A stretch of DNA of 64,000 bases from Volvariella volvacea V23. Taxonomy: Eukaryota > Basidiomycota > Agaricomycetes > Agaricales > Pluteaceae. The notes beneath the pieces were generated by a model that saw only the letters and a program-made list of their open reading frames with translations, made no database searches and was not told the origin of the DNA. The stretch's first letter is position 1. Each line of letters starts with the position of its first letter. Positions 11,742 through 21,379 of the stretch are shown here, piece after piece. The stretch spans positions 585,979 to 649,978 of the forward strand of contig KB722741.1 of NCBI GenBank assembly GCA_000349905.1, read 5' to 3'. A program made the position numbers and the translations under genes.

Positions 11742-13177
11742 TCAAAGAGCGAAGATAGGCAAAACTAGGAGAGCAATGCGAGCGAAAGTGTATGCCACGA
11801 GTCTCACGAAAAAAATGAGGGAAATTACCGCCTTGAGTGCGTTCGTTAGGTAGGTTAGACCAGCAGGCAACCTGTCACTGTATGGTTCGAAGACCGCAAG
11901 GAAAACCGTCCCAACAAGTGGCGTGATTGGCATTGTCGTGACAATAACTGATGAAATTCTCCACAAGTCCCGTTCTATCGTGGTAGAGAATTGGAAATTC
12001 CACCCAATGAGATCAACTCCTCCAAAAAAAGCGCCAATCAGTAAAGACAGCCATAGCACGATGGTCTCTGCCGCGTCTGGCACTTCTCCGCCAAAATACG
12101 GACCAACATACGTAGGGTTTTTTAGATCTCCACCAGCCATCATCTGATACATGGGGTCAAAGATGGCGGCAAATGGCTTTTTGATGGACCACTTCCACAG
12201 CAGCTCGAGGGATGACCGCGTCTTCCTTTCTTCCGCAATTCTCTGCCAGATACCCTCCTTTCGCTCTGCTTATCCCCAAGCACATCCAATCCATATTTCC
12301 GAATACCGGTCGGATACCCCGAGATTATTCGTAGGAATCTGCAATGGACCACTTGACCGATTGCCATCCTCCCTGAAAAATATCGGATATTGTGCATTGA
12401 GCGGCTTGCTCCACCAGAGAAGATACGTAACAATGTTCAGTGCCGCAAAAGCAAGAGTGACCAATTCCAGCTCTGTTATGACGAGGCCTTGAGCATGACG
12501 GGCAATACACTGTACCATGAACCAGGAGGTCTGCATGACGACGACGACTTTGGTGAGGAGGTCTCCTTTGGCTTTATCCATAATTTCCTCCTCCGAGATT
12601 GTTGGCAGTAATATCTTCTTATCCTTGTGCGGATTGCCACCCATCTGTATATCCCCATTATTATCCATGGTCACCACTTTATACTCGTTTCCATCTTCTC
12701 TCATCAATCCTCCCATGATTACAAAAAAGCCGTGGGTCGTTGTCCAACCGTAGCCTATTTCATCCCAATTTTTGAGAATTCAGCTCGGTAGATTGAACCT
12801 ACATACATTGGTACTGTTTTGCGATCCTCGATGCAAGGAACCGTTGGCGCATAGCCATCACGATTACCACCTCCTGAGCGAGCAGCGCATACAAGCTCAT
12901 CTTCACTTTCTCCCATAACCTCCTTCGGTCATTTGAGATCCGGCATGTTAGGGTGAATGGCAACGTATGTGCAAACGAAAATCGTTCCTATACAGTTCCA
13001 AACTAGCTCCCATGTCGATCGAATCTTGGAGGTATCACGGATACAATCCGATGCGGCAATAAAGGAATTGAGGACAGGAGAAGTGGGCGGGACTGGATAC
13101 TCGGGTGGTAAAGAGCTCGAGACTGAGTGAGCAAGCGTGCGCGAGAGGGGGAACACAAAAAGCGCTCCGAGAAGCAT
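11742..13177 (-). pseudogene. GWT-THGFF family multi-pass membrane protein with frameshift and nonsense codon
   Basis: Reading leftwards: MLLGALFVFPLSRTLA (signal-like, 13177), then WNCIGTIFVCTYVAIHPNMP, then after a frame change near 12930-12946 RRRLWEKVKMSLYALLAQEV and MAMRQRFLASRIAKQY, an intron, GYGWTTTHGFFVIMGGL, KGDLLTKVVVVMQTSWFMVQ, ITELELVTLAFAALNIVTYL and WWSKPLNAQYPI. An in-frame TAA sits at 12270-12272, but the same frame continues RIAEERKTRSSLELLWKWSI and then membrane segments to a stop at 11742. This matches a large Agaricomycete family of unknown function (conserved CT-VA-HPN, GW-THGFF, ITELELVTLAFAALN). With two lesions it is probably a pseudogene; sequencing error is the alternative. 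Confidence 0.75.
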
Positions 13178-13995
13178 CTTGGGAGATGGGAAGGATGCCT
13201 GGTCTTTTCGAGACGATAAGAAACTCCGATTGAGATGTGATTAGTTGGACGCGTCTATGGGGCAAGATAGACGCGCAGGATAGACGCATACTGTGACCGC
13301 ACAAGACCCATTTAGGCACATTTTGGGTATCCCTGGGATTATTGGACACCTGGATTATGTGCCGCAAGGACGTAGCAATTCGATACGTTAGCCGCCGACC
13401 TACATCTCAGACCTTCGAACCACGCTTTTGTGGTTTTCGTCATGTGCATTGATCCAGGTGCATCATGACGACCCAACAAATAACATGATTAGCCAGCGCT
13501 GGACCGCCAATGACAATCAACAATGGATATTAATGAATGCGCGCAGACAACTCACACGACCCAGGGCCCAGTTACCAGCCAGGCCTATGTTAGTTAGTCG
13601 GTAGTCGTTGTTCATGACGTTAACGTTACGCATTGAAGCGCAGTCACGCTGGCGTTCAACTTAGAAAGTGTGACCTTTTATGTCTTCGCGTACGGTCTCG
13701 TTCTGTTCTTCGTCTGCATAGCACTGCTGGCACCGGCGTAGCTTATCCTTCTTGCGCAGTCCTGGGTACAGTATATAGTCGCTCTGTTTTCACTTTCTCA
13801 TCTTTACACTTTTCTTCAGTGCTTCCATCGGCTCAATTTCTGTAACTTGTGCAACATATTCTTTAGCGCAACGAACATATCTTTTGGTCATTTTACTCAC
13901 ACTTTCAACTTGTTGGTATGCACCGCTTTGCTCTCTTCCATGTGAGTGCCAGTGTTGAGCCCAAGATAGATTGTAGGGTCTCCAGCGCCTGAATA
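13178..13995. other. Intergenic, no gene seen
   Basis: No coding signal recognised; probably contains the divergent promoters of the membrane-protein relic (-) and family-X copy 1 (+). Confidence 0.35.
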
Positions 13996-15901
13996 ATGCA
14001 TATCACATCGGCAATCAATCCCTCCACAAAATCAAATGGAGATATACCCATTCTTCTGGTTTGTTATCAAGGAAGAAAGGTATTTCTGAGGAAGGAGAGG
14101 AGTTATCAGGTGAGCGTTTATTAGAATCGCTCGCAGCGCTCTCACTACGCCGCCTGCTTTTGTTGGGTTATCTTGAGTATGAGTGCTGATGCCCGCGTAA
14201 TTGATTGGCCATTTAGAATATGATGTCCCTCATTTCCTCACGCTTTGGGATCAATCAATCCTCGACCTCGAACAGTCCTGATGCCCTGTTCAATGGCACG
14301 AATTCATCCACGCCCTCTTTCAGGTCACCGTTCGCAACACATGACTTGGGCGCGCCTCTTGGCCTCCGTGCATCAAATAATGGTGCTACTAAGCTCTCAT
14401 GGCTTGGGTCGGGGAGTATTAGCGCTGGGACTAGAACGCTTACCAGTGATGTTAGTGGATGTAGCACTAGCAGCACGACAGGACATCACCTGAAGCATTC
14501 ACACAGGATCAGGATTCAGACCTGTTCACTAGATATATGCAGAGGGGATCTCGTGGACGTTGATCAGGACGTTTACGAATCTATGTGGGACGTTTTGGAC
14601 GAAGTTTTTGTTGGTGTATGCGATGAAATTACATGCCCTTTTGGAACCGGGACGGCTGGAACTGGATTGGAAAGGTGTAAAAGTGAAGGATATACGTCAA
14701 GTGGAACAGCTGGAAGTTGGGTGTTGGAAGATTTACCTAAAGGTATATCTTCTTGCCCTTCATTCGTTTTCGGTTTTAATGAAAGCCGACTGACTACGGT
14801 ACCGTGGAATTGTGGCTTCTGTAGGTGATCAGGATGCTGGTGGTGCCTCATCATCCCCTCCCCCAGGCTTGACTACAGCACCACCGAATCCGCAGGAAGC
14901 CCCTTTAGAGCCCAATAATGTACCAACAGAACCAGAGCCTGACTCGACCCCGCGCAACCAGAATAGTACGCCTCGTAGTCGTCGCAACAAGAAGAACAAG
15001 GCAAATCAAGCTGGTACGTCGGTTATACTTTATATTTTCATCACTGAATATTTGCGTTTCGGACACAACTTCAATGTGCAGATTCTAGTACCAGCGTGGC
15101 ATCAAGCGCTACCGCAAAGACGCTCGATCAGAACAAGCAACCCACAACCACCAGCACACCACCTGGAAAGGGCAGTTCTGAGTGTGGTAGTCAATCTCGA
15201 GGAGGTATGTCACAGCTATTACTAATGATACTTCTTACCTTCACTGTCCTAATTTTTGCCCAATTCAGATGCAGCGCCGAGAGGAATAACGCAACCACAC
15301 GCGCCCAGCTCGCATCTGTCTACACAACCCCACAATCAAGTCGATACACAAGGCCAAGGCGAAGTTCAGAATACCGCAGGGCCAAAGGAAGATGAATCGA
15401 CTAGGTTTCCTATATTCGTCATGGGACCTGAACGAGGACAGAGGCTGGAGTTGTTAGTACGAGGAAGGCATATTGTGGGGATGGCTCTTGCCAAGGCGTG
15501 TGAGGATTTTGGTGTTGATCCTGATATGTTGGTGTTCCCTCCTTCGTTCACTCTTGATTTGGCACTGATGGCACGTAATGGCTGATAGGACAAAAATATT
15601 TTTGCTCATCAAGGAGCATGGCATCGGGGGAGGGAGAGCCATTCGACAGATTGAATGTGATAAGAGGAAGACAATGAATGAGGCTGGTGTGAAGGACAGA
15701 TCGAGGTTGGCTGTTGTTCTTATTTCTGCAGACGAGAGTGAGATGACACAGTCCGAGGCTGTGGAAGAGTTTGTAGATGGTGATGGTGATGAAGAAGTTG
15801 AAGAAAGCTATAGGAAAACCGAGGAAGATGCCGAAAGCGCTACTGTTGCAGAGATTGAAGGCTCTGAGGAGAGTAGACGTGCGGCACGGGGAGAGAAATA
15901 A
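13996..15901 (+). CDS. Uncharacterised family X, copy 1 (507 aa, two beta-grasp-like blocks)
   Basis: Six exons with closing phases: 13996..14109, 14217..14742, 14825..15013, 15082..15204, 15269..15527, 15589..15901. Block 1 (residues about 15-150) reads GDIPILLVCYQGRKVFLRKE, then MMSLISSRFGI, a Ser/Thr/Gly insert, IRIQTCSLDICRGDLVDVDQ and VYESMWDVLDEVFV. Block 2 (about 375-450) reads FPIFVMGPERGQRLELLVRG, VGMALAKACEDFGVDPDM, TKIFLLIKE, and later LAVVLISADESEMTQSEAVE, with an acidic tail. The joining linker is Pro/Ser/Asn-rich with a basic patch (RSRRNKKNKANQ). I do not recognise the family. Strand-helix-strand order in block 1 resembles PB1 and in block 2 Rad60/SUMO-like domains; both are inference. 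The paralogue at 41991-44093 confirms the model: exons 1, 3 and 6 are 114, 189 and 313 nt in both copies. Confidence 0.8.
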
Positions 15902-16430
15902 TGCATGAAACAGCACATTGTAGTCACCCTTTGACACCCTTGACCTCAAATCACCTGCACGACACACTGTCGTCATCTGCCGTAGCTCCAAGCTAATGCC
16001 CCTTCGTGCGTAACACATTCCCCCAATAATCGTGGCGTAAAAGTATTCCAACTGGTAGTCCTCGACCGCCGTCCTTTATACTACCCTATTTTTCTCCAAC
16101 TTGTACGAGTTGAAATGCGGTTCTTCCTCTTGGAGCCCTACACTCCGATTTTACGAGATAAATGTCGAACGAAAGCCCTTTGACTAGAGTCTTGCTCTTG
16201 AAGACGCCCAGATCTGCCAAGAAAATGCTAGATCTGTCAGGGAAATTCCTTTGAAAGTCGCTCATGCCGCCCACTCAGCGAGCCGCATGAGTGGGGCCTC
16301 GTTACCTTGCAGCCTCCACCAGACGCAAGTGCGCGCCCTAGCAGTTTGATTCCTAGGAGCAGGGCTCAATATCATGACCGAGCAATAACTAGCATGAGAA
16401 ATTCCAGACGGGGAATTTAAGTGAGATGCT
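15902..16430. other. Intergenic, no gene seen
   Basis: No coding signal beyond short random frames between family-X copy 1 and the F-box relic. Confidence 0.35.
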
Positions 16431-16440
16431 GTGTTCAAAA

Positions 16441-16665
16441 ATTGATGAAATTGAGGTTACGATACCATCACAACGGCGCAGCCATTCTACCCCCAATTCT
16501 ACTAAGGAAACCAGCGAGTCGAAGCGGCAGGGCGGATACCCTTTGAGGCGGGTTACTCTTGGTAGTTACTTTTGTCAGGATTGTAACAAGTATTTTCAGG
16601 AACGCGTAGAAAGGATAAGACAATTAGGAGCAGAAGTTATTAAACCCCATCAAGTGAGCGCATAG
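16441..16665 (+). pseudogene. C-terminal relic of an F-box protein
   Basis: A 75-codon open segment reads EVTIPSQRRSHSTPNSTKET, then PLRRVTLGSYFCQDCNKYFQ and RIRQLGAEVIKPHQ. This aligns without large gaps to the last 70 residues of the intact F-box protein at 52409-54046 (EAAIPPQWRSQSIPESIEGI, PLKRVVLSGYCGRDYSGYFH, VIRRLGAEVVEPTN). No F-box or LRR body is found upstream, so it is a 5'-truncated copy. Its stop lies at 16663-16665. Confidence 0.75.
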
Positions 16666-18014
16666 AGTAGTAGAATGCTGGAGGGGTTCCTACAAAGAAG
16701 CGAGGAGATATTTTGTGTTTGTAGGTCAGGAAATGGAGAATAGGAGAACAGAAGAACTTGGTTTATAGATGCGCCATGGGAGTCAGTCGGAGAGATGAGG
16801 TGGCTACTGTTAGAATGTTACGTAATGGGTACGCCCAACGCGGGCGCTAAGCCTACATTGCACCCTACTTTAATCATGAAGACGACGCTCAGTCCAGAAG
16901 GTAAAAAAAAGCTACGTAAACCCTACAGAATTACTCGTAGCCAGCTTTCGCTCACAAATACAATATTAATCGTCACTCCTGCAACCCCTTGCTCGTTAGT
17001 GGTGCTTTTTACACTAATAGTTTCAAGCAATACCGCCTCAACTGCGATTACAATGTGGTTGGTGATGTGTTAGAGACCACTAGCCCAGGCGTTTCCTGTG
17101 AGCTAGGGATTCCACACCACGCGTATTCGTACACCTAGCACGGCGAGCAGCGTTGAAGTTATTGCAGCACAGTTGGTATAGCTGACAATTGATTATCCTT
17201 ACATATTGACTGGGTACAGGTTCTCATGGAACCACTTTGCGCAAGCGTCGAATCACTTTGACGATCCTTCAGCAGGTTATGTTGAATAAATTAGATCCTA
17301 GATCCCAAAAATAACCGAGATTGTGAAGCTGATCCTGCCATCTTCCTTACCAACTCGAAAGGGGAGCCCCTCACAACAACGAGAAAATTAATGGTTACGT
17401 TTGTAGATTAACGAATATCATCTAATTGAGAGTCATTAACGCTTTCATATTTGTAAGTATGCACTATCCTATTGCCTTGAAATATTTTGTAGAATGCTGA
17501 CATCGTCTGAACTTTGATTAAGCATTCATGCTGAGTGCCCGTACTCAAGCGCCCATTGGTGTTGCGGCCGAACGAGCTCTGGTAATTGCTGAAATTTTGT
17601 GGAGACCAGGAGTGACTGACAATAACAGAAGTTTAGGACAAAGGACGGGATCCAATGTTGTTTCTGTAAGAAAGAATTTGCTTCGTTCATCTTTACGCAA
17701 TCAATGCTATCATTCTCCGCGATGATCGTTCCATAGGCGGTAAGAGCATAACTAAGCGAAGAACGTCTTATTGAATATATAGGTCTGAGAGGTATTAATT
17801 TTGATGGAGGGACTACCTGTACCAAGGACGAAGAACTCCAGGTCCGCGACGCATATCAGGACACTCGATAACCTAGTACTACAGTCCGCGGAGAGCGAGG
17901 AGTGATGCCACACATCCCATTCCCGACTACTTCCACGCGATCTGTGCCTATTCACCTAATTGATCAACTTCGTAAGTCTTTAAAATGCCGCATTGCACTG
18001 ACGCGTTTCTGCAC
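16666..18014. other. Intergenic, no gene seen
   Basis: Relatively AT-rich with scattered short frames on both strands; none resembles a known protein and none pairs with a plausible second exon. Confidence 0.35.
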
Positions 18015-18512
18015 CTACACCGCTTCTACAACGAAATCATAGGTTCTTGCCTTGATAAAGCAGCCCAAATATACCACTTCCAACTCCTTACTGCGCTTGG
18101 CAACATTCCGTTCCACCTGGTCTGCGCGCTCCCTTGTGGTGAGTTCACTCACGATGTTCGTCGTCCAAGCTTTGCACGATATACCGTGCTGGCGATTCAT
18201 ATCGGCAGTAGGGTAAGTCTTTGGGGATAATTTCCGGCATAGCTTCCGGAAAGTTATGACATCGGGGGGGATCAAATCCTTGATCTTGAAGCAGCCAAGG
18301 ATCTGGGTGTTGGCAGTAGTTAACGGGGTTTTAGACAGTGCCTGCTCAACGTAGTCCTCTGGTCCCCATGGTTCCTCGGGTGTAGCTCCAGCCCAGTGAT
18401 GACGAGTTAAGACACGGTTTTGGTCGACATGAATGAAAGACCAGTGGAAAGCGCCGGATATAAGGGGGACAGTACAGACATAGAGGGAGTTAAGCTCGAA
18501 AGTGCTAGGCAT
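18015..18512 (-). CDS. Small HWSF / GISCKAW-motif protein, function unknown
   Basis: Single exon, 165 aa. The start is taken at the ATG at 18512 (MPSTFELNSLYVCTVPLISG); an in-frame ATG at 18623 would add 37 unlikely residues. Key segments are SGAFHWSFIHVDQNRVLTRH followed by HWAG, a TQILGCFKIKDLIPPDVITF strand-turn segment, and NRQHGISCKAWTTNIV. I recall related fungal proteins of unknown function with HWSF-H near the start and NR-GISC-W near the end. The conserved His and Cys could suggest a papain-like arrangement, but their order is not the classic one and no activity is claimed. Confidence 0.6.
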   Translation of the reverse strand: MPSTFELNSLYVCTVPLISGAFHWSFIHVDQNRVLTRHHWAGATPEEPWGPEDYVEQALSKTPLTTANTQILGCFKIKDLIPPDVITFRKLCRKLSPKTYPTADMNRQHGISCKAWTTNIVSELTTRERADQVERNVAKRSKELEVVYLGCFIKARTYDFVVEAV

Positions 18513-19088
18513 AGAGTGAAACTGGGGGGATAAAACTTGCACAAAGGCAGTGATTTGTATGATATTTCGCCTGGTCTGCTTGGTGACTAAGATAAGGCAA
18601 CGGGGTCTTGCAGGCTGGATCAACGTGGATGAGCCCAGGAACAGAAGACGGTAAACTCCGACGAAATTGCCTGCATCTGCTTATAACCAGTGGCTACACC
18701 ACTCTGACTCTCATGGTTATCAAACTTTCGGCTTGGGGACCTACAAATGAATACACAGTACTTGAATGTGTGGAGTTCACGGCTCTAGATCACCGTTCCG
18801 ATGACTGGCGAATTCGTCAAACTGTATGCATGTGTCAGATAATCAATACCGACATTCATGGCAAGTTCTTCATTTCTTCTAAGCCCAATACTAAATGGTT
18901 AAATACTCATGAGAAGTATGTCTTACGTCGATGTGGTGTATACTCCAACGCAATATAGTTGCACTCAACACAAGTCTATAGTTGATGCACCTTCATGCGT
19001 AGTAATTAGCACCACTCGAAACGTAACTCACAACGGAAATCAAGTGGCTCACAGGCACACTATAGATTACCCCTAGCTAACGTGTGGC
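18513..19088. other. Intergenic, no gene seen
   Basis: A 116-codon plus-strand frame at 18608-18958 has no recognisable homology. Short imperfect repeats of GTGGCTCACAGG occur near 19030 and 19080. Confidence 0.3.
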
Positions 19089-20108
19089 TCACAGGGTGCA
19101 AGTATTACGCACATCTACAATGGGGGATTCACCAGATTGAATACCCTGTTTCACCATCCACTCGTTAATGATCTCACGATAGTCTGCAGGGCAGTACTCC
19201 CAAAATGTTTCCGCAAGATATCCTCCTTTCCTGTTTGGGCTTAACCCTAATTCGCGTAGGAGGTTATCTATGAACTAGGAAAGTATGACCGTGAGTGCTC
19301 CGAAGCGATGTATGATGATGCCAAGACATACTGGTATGAAATCTAGGACGTAGAGTGGGAAAAGTCTCCATTCCTTTGGCCAGCGAGCGAACTGATTTGC
19401 GACACGTTCTGCAGTCTTCGCCTTGATATCTCCTGTCGGTATAGTAAGTCTCCCTGTCATGTATGCGTAGGTCTACAAAGACGTGACTTCGGCCTGGATA
19501 CAAAACGACGACGACCAGAAGAAGCCAAGGAAAGCAAGTGACTTATCGCCGTTCTTGATCATCTCGGTCGAAGCGATGTGATTGTATATTCTGAACAGTG
19601 TCACGCTGAATGAGCTCTCTGCGCTTGGAATGGCAGCTAGGAGGTGGAACTGTGCACGCAGTCTGGCCAAGGCTTCAGACTCAAGATGATCCCACTTTTC
19701 GGCCAACTTGATGGGAGATTGGGATTGAAAGGTGGGTAAACCGAGTGCAGCGCTGTCGCTGGGGGAAAAGAATGATGGATACGGCTTCCACCCAGTCGCG
19801 CATATGACCACATCGGGATTGAGAGTGTTCCCATTACTGATGTGAATCTGTGCATCCAATATTCTTGTGATGCTAGCATGATGAACAGTAACGGCTGAAG
19901 TGTTGTAAATGTGTGGCAAGACCTCCGGTGTGTAATGAATCCAAGGTTGCTGAATCAGAGACCGATGCCAGGGTGATAGAGAAACAATACTGACCCCAAA
20001 TACAATCAAGTGGATGGCATATGTACCCTCCAGGCAAGTACCAATGGAGTGCATTACTGGAGAATCAAATGTAGTGATGTGCTTCAAAGATTTACTATTG
20101 CTGGCCAT
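19089..20108 (-). pseudogene. Flavin-containing monooxygenase, 5'-truncated, with a nonsense codon
   Basis: Visible homology runs ITTFDSPVMHS, VTVHHASITRILDAQ, LNPDVVICATGWKPYPSFFS, KSLAFLGFFWSSSFCIQAEV, then an in-frame TAG at 19473-19475, then TYAYMTGRLTIPT, WPKEWRLFPLYVLDFIP, a 53-nt intron (donor GTATGT), FIDNLLRELGLSPNRKGGYL, YCPADYREIINEW and a TGA at 19089-19091. ATGW is the conserved C-terminal motif of FMO/BVMO-like enzymes. The N-terminal FAD-binding GxGxxG domain and the NADPH-binding GxGxSG segment are missing. Upstream sequence is the CpG-free stretch. A dead secondary-metabolism-type oxidase is the best reading. Confidence 0.75.
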
Positions 20109-21174
20109 GGATCTTAATCAATTGTGGTGTCATGCTTGATGGTTGGCTAAAGTTCATCACATTTACCATTTCAATGCATGTAGGAAGCATTGAGGATGTT
20201 CATGTCTTACAACTAGCTCTGTTTACCTCATAATGCAAATGGATTTGACTTACTCCTCAAGAAGCTTTTAAGTATGAGAAAAAGGTCCTGCATGAAGTTC
20301 AGATCAGGTCTGCTAAGAAATGCAAGCCAAGAAGTGAAAAAGAAATGGCCTGAAAGAGAAGAGCCAAAATCATGGGCAATGGCAATGCAGAGAGTGGCAC
20401 CATCAACAGCAATAAGAGCCATAATGCTAATGATTCTAGGACTAGGCCAGAGCAAGACTCCAGCAAAAATCAGCTCAATCATTATAATAAGCAAGAGCCC
20501 TCATAGATCAAGTTGTCAAGAGTTTCAAGAGCAGGGAGATCTTAACAGACACCAAAAGTAAGGAGAGTACTGAGGATAAAGAAAATACAGATGGTAAAAA
20601 AGATTAGAATGGTGATCAACAGCTGGTGATTCAACTCACCTGCTGTGTTCTCTCTGCTGCCAGATGCATAATGTAAATGTGAACTCACATTAGAATTAGC
20701 CTTGGCTGTTAATAAATACAATTATTGTGTAATATAATTACATTACCAGTGCCTGTGTTGTAGACTGAATAATGTGCTATACAAGCAAGCCTAAAAGGCA
20801 TAAACAACCACGACCCAGTCCGCTCATCGCAGAATGCAACATTGACAAGTAAAGACGCGTCATGAGGCCTCAGATGCATTCTAGGTGCTAGACATCTTGG
20901 CAATATCCAGTGATGAATGAAAAGTGCTGGAAAAAAAAATGTTGAATTTCTCTTGAGTTTGTGGGACCTACAGCATTGCTGAATCAAGTGAGAGGCAGGA
21001 TGACAGCAGGAGAAAGCCAGATAGGTGGGAGCCAGGTGGTATTCAGAGTCTGCCAACATCAAGAAAGGTGCAGGGAGACACATCACAAGGGAGGTGCAGA
21101 CACAGTGCCAAGGATGTGGTGGAGGGAGGGAGTAAAGTCCTGCAGTAAAGAGGAATTAATCAAGCTAGGAGAGA
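19975..21174. repeat. CpG-depleted stretch, probable mutated transposon remnant
   Basis: Reading base by base, no CG dinucleotide occurs from 19975 to 20810 (836 nt) and none from 20860 to 21174 (315 nt), while CpG is common in the flanks. The strand is A/G-rich with CA and TG abundant, as expected after 5-methylcytosine deamination. No intact reading frame, terminal repeat or target-site duplication was found, so the element type is unknown. It covers the 5' end of the broken monooxygenase and stops just before the GC-rich protease gene. Confidence 0.65.
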
Positions 21175-21379
21175 CGTCTTGATTCGACCCTAACTAGACC
21201 ATGTGAAACGGTGTTACACACAGCCTAACTAGGATCGCCATGTGGTATGATCAGGTGGGACAGAAGGGAAGACAGGTATACGAGAGCGGGTTGTTGAGGA
21301 CCTGTGGCGCGCCGAGGGCGAGCTCACTGTGTCGAATTGTCAGTGCCCAGAGTCAAGAGAGGAAAAGGGACGGGCATAC

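Noticed and set aside
20961..21182. Open frame in the CpG-poor stretch, considered as a transposon protein
   Set aside because: No transposase, integrase or reverse-transcriptase motif; probably random.
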